64,000 nucleotides of DNA from Stereum hirsutum FP-91666 SS1 (GCF_000264905.1 NW_006763139.1:835016-899015); one strand, 5' to 3'. Positions 45,540 through 58,945 are shown, counted from the first letter of the stretch. Program-made: numbers and translations. Notes: generated by a model not told the origin, from the sequence alone.

Positions 45540-48500
45540 AGCACACACGCTTTCGGTGCGCTCGTCTCCTGTTTGTACGGGTCAAGGGGTGAGTCCGAAA
45601 CTGAAATGAACAGGATGAGACGCACCTCTATGGAGAATGTCACGAAACCCGCGAATGGCGTAGGCAATGGTGGAGAGACCGAGCTCGGTCAAGACAATAC
45701 TAGCGGCACTACGAGCAGCGTCGGTGACACCCTGACGGCGCTTCTGACGTTGGTACGAGACAGGGCAGGGGCGTCGTTAGCACTATGCTAGTCATAGCGC
45801 AAAGGCGAGACCCTGTAAACAGCAGCGCGAATTAGCATCACGAACGACGAAGAGAGGCAGAGGAGGCGAAAAAACACACCTGGAGACTCTGGACAATCTG
45901 GACTTATGCTCGGAGAAAGCACCGGCGTCACTATATGTGTCCATGATCATGTCATCCAGGGTGCGATGCTTGCCCCGGGCTCAAGACCACCATAGGGTAC
46001 CGTGGCAGGCTACATGTAGTTGCCGAGACCAAGACGACGAAATGCAAGTTTGTGTCATTCCTGCGGGATAGTGGCTTCGCCGGGGTGCAGAGGTGCACGA
46101 TGCGCGGGCGCGCTGGCTGCGCGAATGTAGAGAGGAGCTACATCGCACGTCACACAGTGACCCGAAAGGGTCAAGCAGGTGCGCGTTCGTTGTACACTCT
46201 GGTGGACTGTAGACTTCCGGAAGGGCCTACAGCGAGACGGAGGGGAGCAAAGGTGCGCAGGTACCGAGAGCCTGTCAGGAAACGAATATAGAGAGCGAAA
46301 ATAGAACACTCACCCTTCTGTTAATTCGAATTGGGTGCTGCCGACGTCATCGTCGGTCCATTGACACGTCGACGACGATGCATGCGGAGGTGAGGATAAG
46401 AGTGAGAGCGAGCGACGCTCGCTCGCTCTGGTTCGAAGAGGTGCTCGTCGACGCGTCGTGAGTTCCACGGGCGTGTCGGCGGTGAGGGAGAGGCGGTCGG
46501 GTGGAACAAGGGGCTCAACCTCTCTTGTACGAGGGAGATGGTGGGCAGGATCGAGAGGGAATGAGATAGAAAGAAAAAAGAGGAAAGAGGAAATAAATAA
46601 AACAAAAAGAAACGAAAAGAAGCAAAAGAGATGAGCGTACCGGGGCGAAAGGACACACATGCCCTCTATTGGCTCTCTGAGCCCCGTATCTCGAGCTCTT
46701 CTTCCTATATTCCCGCTATCTTCCCAGTTTAAACTTCCTCCGGATTGCGTTGAAGTAACGGATCTGCACGCTTGCATGTATGCGTGTGTGCGTGCGTGCG
46801 TATGTGGACGCGATGGACGGAAAGTAAGGGGGAGCAAGGACGCTCACTAGCGATGATGACTATTGGGGCTGGCAGCCAATCGCTTGTTCACGAGACGAAG
46901 GACAGCCTATGCGTTGCGGGTTCCACAAACGCTCCCGACGACGAGGGATGACGCGGCGGACTGGTGTTCGACGTCGGCGAGCGCGTTTGGTCATCCCGCT
47001 ATGAGAGCAGGCCACTGAGGATCGAAAATAGATACCGCCGACGTGTCATAGTCCCACGACACGTCGACAGCCGGGTAGAGTGGATACAGGGAGAGCTCGG
47101 CGGATAGAGAATATGGCTCGGCCCTTCTTGAACGGGGGAGATAAGAACCAATATATATATATAATCGAGGGAATATGAAAACAAACATACTGAGGCGACT
47201 CGAAACGTACGCTTCCTCGGTATGAACCTCTCCCAGTCCGTCTGGCCTCCACTCAATCGCCCCTCTCCTTTCCCTTCCCTCCTCCAAATGGTCTTGAAGC
47301 GACAGGAGAGCGACCGTGCTCTGTGGGTATGCGGAGAAGACAGGGCGAGGGTGAGCGAGTAGCGAGGGAGGTGGGGTGGTGAAGAGGAAAGAACGGCGCT
47401 TATCGTCGTTCGACGCGAACACGAACGGCGACACTAGGCGCCCGATGACGCGTCTTGCACGCGTTCAACGTCGACTACCACGAGGGCTCGAGGCAAGAGC
47501 AAAAACGAAAAGAAAACACAGTGAAAATGAAGAATATTGGCCGCACCAAGCGAGAGATATGGTGGTGACCTGAGGAGACGAGCGACGCGCGTCGTCGTCT
47601 GCAATGTGTGCATTCGACGACGCGCACCCGGCAACCGCTGCAACATACGGGTGTATCAATGAAGGGTCACAGGTGATACCGATGTTGGCATCCCGTCAGA
47701 AAAGAGGCAACAAAGATCGAGCAAGTCGATGCGAAGGGCTCGAAGCTGCGCTCCATATTTCTTGTATTCTCGGGTGGCGGGTGCGCTGGTTGCATGCAGT
47801 CGAGAACGAGCAATGCGCTCTGGTTTGAATAGGCGCCCGTCGACGCATCGTGAGTCCCACAGACGTGTCGGCGGTGACTCGGAGGGAGAGGCGGTCGGGT
47901 GGAATATAAGGCTCGACCTCTCTTGCACGAGGGAGATGGTTCGCAGGACCAAGAGGGAGGGAAATAGGGGAAAGAGATGGAGTTGAAATAAACGAAATGA
48001 AAAGAAAAAGAGGAGCGTACCGTGGGCGAAAAGACCCACATGTCTGAGCCCCGTATCTCGAGCCCTCCTGCCTATCTTCCCATTCTAAACCTCCTACGGA
48101 TTGTCTTGAAGTAACGGATGTACACGTTTCCGTACGTGCATGCGGACGTGGACGCGATCGACGAAGGGCGAGTAGGCGTCCGCCAACTCGCTCGCACTGA
48201 CCCGGAATAGGCATTGCTGGCGTGGTGTGGATCACGTCGAGAGGCAAGAGGTTCTAAATGCTGGTGTGGATGCGGCGGGGGGGGATGATGGTGGCACCTG
48301 AGAGAAGCGACGTACGTCGTCGTCGGCCATGAGCGCGAACGACGAGGCTAAGCGCCCGATGAAGCATTCGCTCGAGTTTGGTGTCGATGGCTACGACAGC
48401 CTAATGAAAAGAAAGGACAAACAAGATGAAGATCAGCCGAAAAAGCGGAGCAAAGCACCAACGGGCCGAGATGCAAACAAAGGGTGCGTACATTTGTCTG

Positions 48501-51480
48501 ATTGGTGATCGTTGTCTCATCTTGTTCGTAGCCCCCTTCTCTGATCCTGCGTATCTTCGCTGTCCCATCCCGAGCCTTTGCCAGTCGAGAGCGATGCTTC
48601 TGGACGCTTCCGACGTATGTGGTGTTACGATGGGGTTTTGGAGGCTGTTGGTGGTCGATTCGAAGAGGTGGGGATGCTGATTTTGGAGTCAGCGTTATGG
48701 TGGCGATGGTCAATTGTATGATAGAATATATAGAATATGTACGCACCGTCGACGGTGATACCGATGTTGGTTCCCCGTCGAGAGTGCGATGTTTTCCTGT
48801 GAGCTATAGACCATCGTCGAGCGGGGTGTATGTAGTCGTCGAGACCGAGACGACGACCAGTCTCCTTCGCGATAGCGAGGGTCGAGGGATGACGCCGGGG
48901 TCACTTGGATAGTGAACGAGAAGCCGAGAGATCAGGTTGGACGAAGGCGCTGGTATCGGACTCTTTGCCGCCTGGATTCGACGTGTCGTGGTTTCCAAAG
49001 ATGTGTCGGTAGTGAGGGTAACGGGGTCGGATGGAAGTGGGGCTCGACCTCTCTTGTACGAGGGAGAATGGTCATAAGACCCAGAGGGAATGGGATATAA
49101 AAGAAAACGGAAACAAATAAAGATAAAAGAAAACGGAAACAAATAAAACAAAAAGAAACGACACGACGCTACGCGAAGGAGAACGCACCGGAGGCGAAAG
49201 AACCCAAACGCGATTATTTCCTTTGAATTTGGCCCGCATCCCGAGCCCTTGTTCCTCTCTGGATCGTCTTGAAGCAACGGGAATGCACATTTGTGTGCGC
49301 GTTTGCGTATGCGGGCGTAATCGAGGGAGAGTGAGGGAAAGTCGTTCCCTCACTCCCGATCGGAATAGATCACGCGGTGACCGTGGTTCCCGATGAGATG
49401 TCGAGGTGAGTATGGGGATGAAAGCGAGAGCCATCGACGCTCCGTCGTTCTGATTCGAATAGGCGCCCGTCGAGCCGTCGCGCGTTCCACAGACGTGTCA
49501 GCGATGAGGAGAAGGCGGTCGGAAGGATGTGTGGCTCGACCTGTCTTGTACAAGGGAGATAGTAGCTAGACCAGGATAGGACAAAAATAATGAAACGAAA
49601 TGAAACGGACAAAACATAACAGGAGCGTACCAGGGGCGAAAGAACCCGCATGCACTCTATTTGCTCTCTTAACCCTGCAACTCAGGCCCTCTCTCCTATC
49701 TTTTCTACTCGAGATTTCTGACTAGTCTTGAAGCGAAGGACATGTATGTTTGAGGGTGTCCGTATGCGGACTCAATCGAGGGAGAGCGGGGGAGAGCGGG
49801 GGCGCTCCCTTCGATCTAATTCGAAACATACGTTGTCGACATGTTGTGGGGCACATCGACATGGAAAGGAACGCGGGTGTGGGTGAGGGCGGGGGCGAGG
49901 GCGATTCAGCGAGGGAGAGGTGGTGGTGCGACGGAGACAAGCGATGCGCGTCGTCATCTGCAATGAGCGCAGACGACGTCAAACGCCCGGCGCGTCCCCC
50001 TCCCGTTCGGCGGTTCTTCTGCACACCTACAGAATCATTGGAGTTCGCTCGTCTTCCGAGGGCAGAGGGGGTTCGTCGATATCTCTGAAATCTGCGATGC
50101 GGTCGAGCTACCTCGACCTAGCTCCCCGGAACTCGCCCGGTCGCGTTCGAGGGGTTGTGATCAGGCTAGTAGGTGAACGGGGAGAGTCAGAAGCGGCGAG
50201 TGACGAATAAGTAAGGGCCATACGAGGGGGAGCAAACATCGTTCCTTTGCGTACCTTCAGGGTCTTATACCAAACCTCCGGTCGTCAAAAAGAAGGCCTC
50301 TAAATGCTGGCAACGTGAACGGTGTTCCAATAGGTGCTTGGAAGCTGCTGGTAGTCTGTTCGAGGAGGTAGGAACGCTGCTTTTGACGTCAGTGTTCGTA
50401 TAGCAGTAGTTGGATGTGTGATGGATAAATATATAGAATGCGTACGCACCTTTCTTCTCTTCTTCAAAGTTCTGACGACGCCCGTGACAGCCCATCTCGC
50501 CCTCAGATCCTTCGCGAAGTGTCTTGTACGGCGACAGGAGCGTGGCACAGCGTTCGAGCGTCTACGCTCTGGGTGTGCTCGTTGACTGTCTGTGCGGGTT
50601 GAAAAGTGAGTGCGAGAACGGCGTGAATGTAAAGATGTGACGCACCTCCGTAGTAATCGATCCAAAATATGTACCTCTACGCGTTCCTGCATGATAACGG
50701 CCTCGCCAAGGTGCGGACGGTGCACGATGGGCGAGCACATTCGGAGCGCGGGAGACGGGAGCTATAACGAACGTCACACAAGGACTCAAAAGAGTCAAGC
50801 AAGTGTACGTGCATCATACACTCTAGTGGGCTGTGGCTTTCGGGAGGACCTGCAGTAGTCTCGAGTTCGTCTGTGCTTGCACGGGTGTGGCAGTCGAGGA
50901 GTGAGCAGCGCGTTCTGGTTCGAACTACGTGCCGCCAACGTCATCCTCGGTCCCATTGACACGTCGACGTGATGCGTGCACCGGTGAAGATGAGAGAGAG
51001 AACGAGCGATGCTCGCTCGCTCTGGTTCGAATAGGGGCCTGTCGACACGTCGTGAGTTCCACAGATGTGGCTGCGGTGAGGGAGAGGTGGTTGGGTGGGT
51101 GGAACGAATAGCTCGACCTCTATTATACGAGGGATCTGGTTGGCAGAACCGACCGGGAGCAAGAATATAAAGAAAGAGAGAAAGAAAGGATAGGAAACAA
51201 GTAGGACGAAAAGAGAGCGTACCGAGGGGCATAAGGGCCCACATGCCCTCTGTTGGCTCTCTGAGTCCCGTATCTCCAGCTCTTCCTATCTTCCTGTTCT
51301 GAACTCTTCAGGATTGTCTTGAAGCGACGAACATGCACGTTTACGTGTATTCGTGCGTTCGTGTGTTTGTACGTTCGTACATGTGTATGCGGATGGGACC
51401 GACGAAGGGCGAAGGGCGAGGGGAAGGGGGAACGCTTACTCGTTCGCTCTGACCTGGAATAGACATTGCCGACATGGCAT
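45540..51480. repeat. Complex array of degenerate repeated modules
   Basis: A module of about 430-550 bp recurs at about 46326-46850, 47813-48230, 48950-49360, 49380-49830 and 50926-51480, with a partial one near 47010-47160. Shared blocks in order are TCCACAGACGTGTCGGCGG, GGAGAGGCGGTCGG, CTCGACCTCTCTTGTACGAG, a purine-rich stretch, GAGCGTACCG..GGGCGAAAG and TGTCTTGAAG. A second module at 45540-45620 plus 46040-46260 reappears at 50540-50890 (GCGTTCCTGC, GGTGCACGATG, AAGAGTCAAGCAAGTG). A third at 48600-48745 reappears at 50300-50450. On the minus strand the purine-rich block would be a polypyrimidine stretch between GTACGC and an AG, so duplicated exon-intron pieces are possible. Confidence 0.8.
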
Positions 51481-51798
51481 GAATTCGTGTCGACAGGCAA
51501 GAGAAAGTGGGTGCGGTTGTGTATGAGGCAAGAGAGATGGTGATGGCACCTGAGAGCTATGAGCGCAAACGATGACGCTAAGCGCCCGATGATATCTCAT
51601 CGTTCTACACAACGACAAGGTCATTTCTTCCAAATCAATTTGGAAAAGTATTGCTAGCAATGATTGTCAGTGGACAGGGGTACAGCATCGGGAAAGACTA
51701 TGAAAGTTATTGAGATATCTTGATGTTTTCGTTGAAGAGGCAGAGGTCCATGGACCGGTCCACGGGAGCTATGGTTAGGGGTCTGCAAGAACTTTGCG
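51481..51798. other. Flank between the array and the zinc-knuckle-like gene
   Basis: No feature identified. The start of the following gene may lie here, since its frame lacks an ATG at the left edge. Confidence 0.4.
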
Positions 51799-52770
51799 TT
51801 GCCCGAGGCCGCCAAACCCAGCAAAGAAAAGAACCAAAAGAAAAAGGTAGTTAAAACCGATTTACCTTCGTTCCTCAGGTATCGGAACCCACATCATGCA
51901 GATATCATATACAATATACGTCAACAGATGCCGACAGCCTCTGACGAGCAGGTGCAGAACATCTACGAAGGTCTCGTCGCTCAATTCAAACGATCGCAAA
52001 GTACACCTGCGGAAACTAGAGTACCACACACATCAACGCCTACACGCGGTGCCTCTACATCAAACATGCCCGATCCGAATCATAGCTCGCATCACGACGT
52101 ACAGCAGACTGCATTCGACTCAGCACGTACCCATACCGTTTCACCGCTCTTATCTTCACGTCCCTCTTCGAACTCTCAATCGTGCCCGCTCTGTAATTCA
52201 AAACCGTGGCATGCACTGGACAACTGCCCTCTTACCAAAAATGGTGCAGATGCATTAGCGTCTATCATCGTTCGACTCGAGTTAGAGAACAAATCCGAAA
52301 CTCTGATATTGAATCTCAAGAAGATATGGAAACAGATAACGAATGAAGGTAAATCACATCCGATGGTGCATGAATATTCTACTGACACATCGACTCAAAT
52401 AAGTGCACACAAATACGGTCAATCAAAGTCAATACAGCGAACTTTTCGGGACCAGTATTGAACCAACGAGCGATGTCGATTTCGGAGATTCATGGATGAG
52501 CGACTACGTACCATACTATGCGCCGCCACCCTACCTGCCACCGCATATAACACCTTCCATGACCGACCAATCACACCTCTCGCATGCATACACGTCCCAC
52601 AACGCACACATTACGATGCCTGAGGAACGAAGGTACATCGTTTATACTACTCCTTTCTTTTGCTTCTTTTCTTTGTTAGGTTTGGCGGTGATCCGCGCAA
52701 TGCAAGGTTCATGCAGACCCCTAACCCTGGATTTTGGTCCACCGTACTGGTCCACAGACCTTCCACGTGA
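51799..52770 (+). CDS. Protein with a zinc-knuckle-like motif, 5' end uncertain, about 289 aa visible
   Basis: Exons end at 52348, then 52404-52632 and 52680-52770; the introns (55 and 47 bp) are GT-AG and keep phase. The visible protein is basic at first (KPSKEKNQKKKVVKTDLPSF), continues HADIIYNIRQQMPTASDEQ, then a Ser/Thr/Pro-rich stretch. CPLCNSKPWHALDNCP is a CX2CX5HX4C pattern close to retroviral-type zinc knuckles, followed by a helix-rich segment (ASIIVRLELENKSETLILNL). The C-terminus is Tyr/Pro-rich (DYVPYYAPPPYLPPHI). No ATG is found at the left edge, so the true start is upstream or this is a 5'-truncated copy. The function is unknown; nucleic-acid binding is an inference from the knuckle. 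Confidence 0.6.
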
Positions 52771-53366
52771 CATCCATTCTCGCTGCACTGCTATCTGCCT
52801 TGCCCTTGTCACCTAGTACATCTGCACTGATAGGATGCCATCCAATGTATGTTGACCTTTTGCTAGTCCTGTAGTGGCATTTTATGATGTTGTAATGTTC
52901 ATAGGACTTAGTCTTTCATGAAGACTTTGCGCTTGCACTGCATATTTACAATTTGCACCCAACATGGAGTCTCTTTATTGTTATTACCAGACTGTCCTAT
53001 TTTTCAGGAGTAGGTCCCTATGTATCTACATCTGCTAAATGCTAACTCTTATCCAGACAGGAAGTATAACCAGGCGTGGAACGTCACACGGTCATACGTC
53101 TATTTGGCTCCATACACAAGGTCAGTTGGGTACTCCAGTCTTGATGTTCTTTCTGATGTTCAACTCATAAAACATGTAAACGTGTCTGTGTATAGGGTAG
53201 CAGACACCATAGTTGTGCCATAGGCCACACATAATGTATCTATCTTTGGTAGGTATAGACATATCTTTATACCTAATGCCAGCACGAGTGATCTTCTGGG
53301 AGTAATGTGTGGTGCGTGGATAAATGATCTTGGAGGTCGCGCAAACCGAACACTATATCATCCACA
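52771..53366. other. Intergenic stretch, nothing recognised
   Basis: Between two converging genes. Only short unsupported open frames. Confidence 0.5.
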
Positions 53367-53831
53367 TCATTCAGTATTGCCCAATGTCACAGTAACAGGA
53401 TGACACATACATGCCGCAGCCATCGTATTTTCTTCTCCATCATCGATCTCCGCCTCATAGTCTGTATACGCCTGAGCATCATGATATTCTCCTGTCCAAT
53501 AGTCGTAGTCTCCATATTCATCTTCATTGGCATATGGATCCGCTAGGCCTGGCCATCTTATCATCATCAACACTTCGCCATGCCATTCCAGCCCAAGATG
53601 CTCTCTGATAGACTTGTTCTCCGGGGTGGACGGGTCATAGGTATAATACATGTCAAAGCTTTGCATGCAGCCTTGTAGATATTCGTCGATACAAATGGTG
53701 ATCTTGTGGACTTGGCCATTCATGATGTCGCTGGTCGTAACTGTGCCGTTGTCGTCTACGGCGGCGTCATACTCTCGGATTGACCCCTCAGAAGGGAAGT
53801 GAAGGCCCAGTATACCTGTTTTTCTCAGCAT
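53367..53831 (-). CDS. Small acidic protein, unrecognised, 5' structure uncertain
   Basis: A single open stretch of 154 residues beginning MLRKTGILGLHFPSEGSIRE, with INGQVHKI-like hydrophobic parts, EYLQGCMQSFDMYYTYDPST, then a strongly acidic and Tyr-rich region (ANEDEYGDYDYWTGEYHDAQ) and a Cys-containing end (AAACMCHPVTVTL). An upstream micro-exon is possible because GT-AG-like boundaries occur at about 53870-53890. No family was recognised. It lies downstream of the JmjC-like gene on the same strand. Confidence 0.45.
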   Translation of the reverse strand: MLRKTGILGLHFPSEGSIREYDAAVDDNGTVTTSDIMNGQVHKITICIDEYLQGCMQSFDMYYTYDPSTPENKSIREHLGLEWHGEVLMMIRWPGLADPYANEDEYGDYDYWTGEYHDAQAYTDYEAEIDDGEENTMAAACMCHPVTVTLGNTE

Positions 53832-54462
53832 ATAAGCCTTTCAAGTTCAAAACGAGGCCACTCACACATCATTAGGACCTATAATCAATATTAGTCTGTG
53901 CTACCAGTGTAGATACTGCATCAGAATATGGGACCTTCTAGTAGATGATGAATAGAGAATACTCACCGAAGAAAGTGCAGAGCGTTGGAGTGCAGTATGA
54001 GCTTGGGGATTTAGAGATGTGGCTGCGCTTGAACAGCTGCCTATTTATCGCTGCTCGCTTGGATGATTCGGTTCTAGTGTGTTCTTGTTTGCTTCGTAAG
54101 GTACCTCATGCACAATTAGTATGCCTCGTGAATTGCCTCATGCGTCTGTTTTTCTTGTAAAAGTACATAATCATTACATCTCTTCATAAATCTTCTGCAA
54201 ACAAATCAAGGTGGTGGGTTTTCAGTGTTGTTGGAGATATCGACCCTCAGACAATGGCAGGCTGCTTTCAATGATGCTAGTATTCGCACAATATGTACTA
54301 TAGCTGCATCAACTACAATCCGTAATGTTCTATTTCAGTCTCGTAATCAATCAGTCAATCAGGTACATCTGTTACTACAATTTCTTTAGTAAGATTGTCA
54401 TTGTGTACTATTACGTGAAACTTACTTTTCCAACTAAGCTGTTGCGTTTGAACAGTCTTGCT
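53832..54462. other. Intergenic stretch, nothing recognised
   Basis: AT-rich, short frames only. Confidence 0.5.
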
Positions 54463-57400
54463 TCATGAGCAATTCAATGCATGGATGTTAACATAGACTG
54501 TGGATGGTAGATAAGCATAAGCAGATATAACATTAGAATTAATTGAACTTGCTGCTAGAGGTGGTCCCTCATCTGACGTTTCCTCGCTATCTTCAATTAT
54601 CGCCTTCGATGTGACTGCCTTCTTTCTGCTCTTCCGCGTGTTTTGGACGTCCTGCATATCAACATCTCTATCGACATCTTGATCTTCTACAGCTTTTCCC
54701 TTCCCCTTCGAAGTCCGCTTGGGAACTCGCGGTTTGCGTTTCGGTTTCATCTGAACATCCTCCATCTCGACATCTTCTGCCTCAACAGCTTTACCTTTTC
54801 CCTTGGCATTCCGCTTGCGACCTCGTGGTTTGCCCCGTTTGCGTTTATTCAAACTTTCCTCCCAATCTGAACCTGAGGACTTTGAGTAAATTAGTATTTT
54901 TCTGTTCATTGTAACAAAGCATACTTACCATATCTGGACTATCATTATCTGTATTGTCCTTCCCAGTGAAATCAGTACGTTCTTCATCGCTGTGGATAAC
55001 ATTTTGTCCAACTGTAGCAGACAATGTAGAATAGTCGAATTGGCGAGCTCGTCTGGAAAACACGGATCGAGAATTGGGTGCAAATGGCTTGACTCTCCAG
55101 GTCTTGGTGTTGGACTCAGCTACATTGGATAATGGGGCTGTGATAAATATCGGACTGCTGAGGTATAAGCTTCCGACGATATCGACATCGTCTCCGTCAT
55201 TCCACTGGTCGTATATTTTGCTTAGCCATCTCATAAGTGTGTTGGCGATGCGGATGTCGAAGAAGGCAAGGACGTCTTGAACAAGCCAGTACGCCAGGTA
55301 GTGGATAGGTAGCTGCAAGTATATTTGTCGCTGCTCCAAGTGGAGCCATTCAACAAATACAGCAATGGCGAAATGAAGTACTCTTGCTATGGACCATTGG
55401 AGGCGTAATGGGACCCATTCTAATGTGTCTGCAACGCCAAATATGCTGAGTGCTGGGGGCTTGCCTGGTATTTCATTCCAGTCGCAAGGCCCGTCTTCGT
55501 ATCCCCTGGGCACATTAGGCAGTTCCTCCCATCCCATGTGCGACAAGTAGATCATTGAGTCGGCGGCGGCGTTCATCGCGGTTTGCATCCACATTCTATG
55601 AGTGGCCGGAAAATCGTATTCTTCCGTGTATTTTTCCTCCGTACGGTATACTTGTTGGTCCTCGATCTTCTTGTATGAACGCCAGTCGAGAGCTCTCCAG
55701 AATATGGCCATACACCACAGCATGCTGCGTTTATCACATGTTTTCGGAACAATGTCTCGATCTGTAAATAATAGGTGAGTATAAATATAATAAACATGGG
55801 CAATATCGCTTACATGGGCTATCGATTCGATGAAACCATGCCTCATTGTGATAATAGTTTAGCATGGCCAAGTTTGGAATAAGATCGGGATGTGAAGTAT
55901 TTGTCGCAAGGTGATCGACGAGAAGAGAGTGGACCACACCGGAACAAGTTGCGAGGATGTTTGCTGTGGCGTAGAAATGTGCGCCATAAACAGTAGCCGG
56001 GTCTTGTGTTAATACGTAGTGCAACGTATTAGGTCGCATGAAACTGTTGGTTGTTGTTATTATTGTGAAATGAGAGTATATTTGTGGTGCGTACAATGCA
56101 TTCCGATTAGTCAATGACACTGCCTCCCATCGATATCGCTCGTCAATGTAGTCGTCGCTAAACTTGAGGTACTTGTCGATGTCGCCATCCTCAATCCCTT
56201 CGAATTCGAGTCTAGGATTTGCGACCGCCCAGAACTTCTCCCCGACTAATGGTTGTGAAACTGTAGCCAGTCCCGTGGTATCCATGTGCATGCGCGATAC
56301 AACTCCTTGAGTGCTTACGATGCCCCATGAGGTATGTGCTCTAGGGATATAGGTGTCGTGGTTGTTGGTTCTACAATCGTAAAGCTTCATAGCTCTGGTG
56401 TCGCATGACAGTTCACTGAGAAGGTAGGATTGTGAGCTTTTATTTTCTCAACACTATTTTTGAACACACCTTAGGCCCGGTATCTGTGCTAGTGTTTGCC
56501 GTGGTAGAGGGAAATTTAACCCGTTGAACATCAAACCGTTGTATGTCCATGCTCCAGGAAAAGGAGGCCTCGCAGATTCGAAGAAATCGCGGATAGTGTA
56601 TACGCGGTGCGTATTGACTTGGGTATCACCATCTGGAAGATCTCTGTTTCTCATGTCTTCGGCAGCTTAGTGACATATAATAAGCCTTAGCCTGCTGGTG
56701 CGTACCTTGAACCTCAATAAATATTCCTCCTGGACACAACTCCTCAAGACATTCAAGCGACCATTTCCATTTTGGATTCGGTGGTATGTCGTAGATGAGG
56801 ATGTGTCGATCTTCGAATATTGTTTGCATCTCTGTCGTGGAAAGGCTCTGGAAATCATTGAAAGACACTCGAAAAATGCATGACATTTCAGGGTCGTTTG
56901 GGTCGAAGACTCGAGATGCTGCCTTTTGTAGGGTATGAAGGGGTTTGATTCCAGTTCCGTCGAAGTTACGGATGCTGCCACATTTTGCATCATACATTTC
57001 ACGCATGAGATCCTGGAATATATTTATCTCCTTCTTGGCCTGTATGAAAACCGTTCCTCATCTGCTTTTCTGAAATATATATATATTTGACTTACACATT
57101 GAGGGTGAGGTTCAAACTCGACTTCTGAAGATTGGCCCATGGTAGCTTCGCTTGATATATCGTAACGCGTGTACGTGCACTTTGTGTCTTGCGGTAGGCT
57201 GGGTCCGGCACTCGGAATTTCCTGTTCAACGGTGGGCTCTCTTTTCACAGGCGAAAATAATTCAGCGAAATCTTGCTTGAGATCCCAGTCTTTCGACGGC
57301 GGTGATGGCTCTTCTGCTGGTGCTAATGTCTCGTCTACTTCTGGTGCCAATGTCTCGTCTCCTTCTGGTGCTGGGGTATCCTCTACTGTTGTGGGCATTG

Positions 57401-58707
57401 CTTCTGGCGGTGGCGTTGATGACCAGTAAGATGGTGTGGTCGGTTTCTGCACAGACGACGACGATGAACTGTCTTCTGAAGATGCTGAGTGGTCGTCTTC
57501 TAGATATGATGTCCCTAACCGGTCTTCTACATCTGATGACCGGGTATGTTCAGAATCTTCCGGTTCTGTTTCGTCTTCGGAATCTTCCGGTGTTGTTTCG
57601 TTTTCAGAATCTTCTGGTTCATGGGAGGGTTCCTCATCTATTTTATATTCAATTATAAGAGACGGTCTAGTACAATTATACATGTCGTCCACCACCTACC
57701 TGATGGCGGAGTGTGAGGACTCGGAATGTCAAAACCTGACTGGCCAATATCAATCTCTCCACCTATTTGTGATTACATTCCGTTTGGTGTCAATCCCTTT
57801 TTCATATATGTAGAATCCCTGAATCATATATGCTCACCTTCGTCTGAGTCTTCCGATGAGGACTCGTCATCGGTCCATACCGAATCAGCCTCCGAGTTGT
57901 GAATTGGTTGATATAGATGCATATCGTTGATCACTGAGTGATGCAACAAATTTGGAGTTCCAGGTACGTTGGCATTTGTGTCGTCGTCAGAGCATTCAAA
58001 ATCACCCCCGGCTTCGCTGTCGGGTATGTAATTGCGAAAGGATTCATCGAAACTGTTGCGTAGTTGAAGGATTGGTGCATCAAATGTGACACTGTCCGTT
58101 TCATCTGCAATTTAACAAGTGGTGTTCAATATGGTATTAACGCTTTTTGCTTGGTAATTTGATGCTCACCTTCAATTTCGTACATGCCTGTGTTATCCAG
58201 ACACGCTATATTGCCTCCATCTTCACGGTCCAACATTTGGACATCTCCACCATATCTGCCGTCACCGTCTGCTCCATCACCACCATCACCACCCTTATCG
58301 TCTGTCCTGTGGCCACCATCACCACCGTTACCATCTGCCCCGGCTCCACTGGTCTCGATGAATTCAGTGTGCGTTGATGGAACAGCGCAGGCACCTGTCA
58401 TTGGGTAGTGAAACACGTTCGGCTCTGGATGTACATGGTTACCATGACAATCGACTGGTGGCGGCGGCGGGTGTGCGTTAGACGAGAAGGAAGCCGGTGG
58501 ATCCGTATATGCATAGGCCAAGTCCGAGAAATAGTGGCCATTTGAGAAACTGTGTGAAACTTGAGACTGAGACTGAGAATAAGAAGACCAAGGGTTGAAA
58601 GCTGATAGCTGTGGGGCTTGTGCACCCGGCGGGCAAGAAAAGACATGAGAAGAAGCAGGAATGTCGTCCTGTGGCCACGAGAAGTTACTATAACCATACG
58701 AAGTCAT
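54463..58707 (-). CDS. JmjC-like Fe(II)/2-oxoglutarate dioxygenase, 10 exons, 1243 aa
   Basis: Start at 58707 (MTSYGYSNFSWPQDDIP). Exons are 58170-58707, 57838-58104, 57700-57762, 57096-57637, 56706-57039, 56470-56656, 56095-56415, 55814-56043, 54929-55761 and 54463-54879; introns are 49-75 bp, GT-AG, all in phase. The N-terminal 470 residues are low-complexity, Gly/Asp-rich then acidic Ser/Pro-rich. The catalytic region is at about 640-780: TSWGIVSTQGVVSRMHMDTT (His687, Asp689), LVGEKFWAVANPR with the usual Lys, FMRPNTLHYVLTQDP and VYGAHFYATANI (His772). This HxD...H pattern with the MRPNT segment fits mushroom JmjC-domain proteins. The C-terminus is basic with AT-hook-like parts (KRGKPRGRKRNAKGKGKA). 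A chromatin role is an inference; demethylase activity is unproven. No lesion was found. Confidence 0.75.
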
Positions 58708-58945
58708 TTTTGAGAGGTCTCGAGCTCTCTATACGTGCAGAAAAAGAAGTTTAAGCAGAGCTGAATCGTCTAAGAGCAAGCTGCTAAGCGACAACTTAGG
58801 GTCCCATAACCTGTTGTAAGCTGGGTAACACTATCATAGAGCGGGTCGTACACAATGGTAGCAGACCAGGTACACGATACACTACTGGTCCGTATATGGC
58901 CACACCGGCACTTCCCGTACCGGATTGCCACACTGGGCTTGTCCT
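58708..58945. other. Upstream flank of the JmjC-like gene
   Basis: Probably holds its promoter. The truncated transposase begins just beyond. Confidence 0.4.

Noticed and set aside
46779..46805. Short GTGTGCGTGCGTGCG-type simple repeat as a regulatory site
   Set aside because: It is a simple-sequence run inside one module of the array, not conserved in the other modules.
57169..57658. Plus-strand frames over the acidic part of the JmjC-like gene
   Set aside because: The minus-strand exon 4 has consistent phase with nine other exons; the plus-strand frames do not connect to anything.
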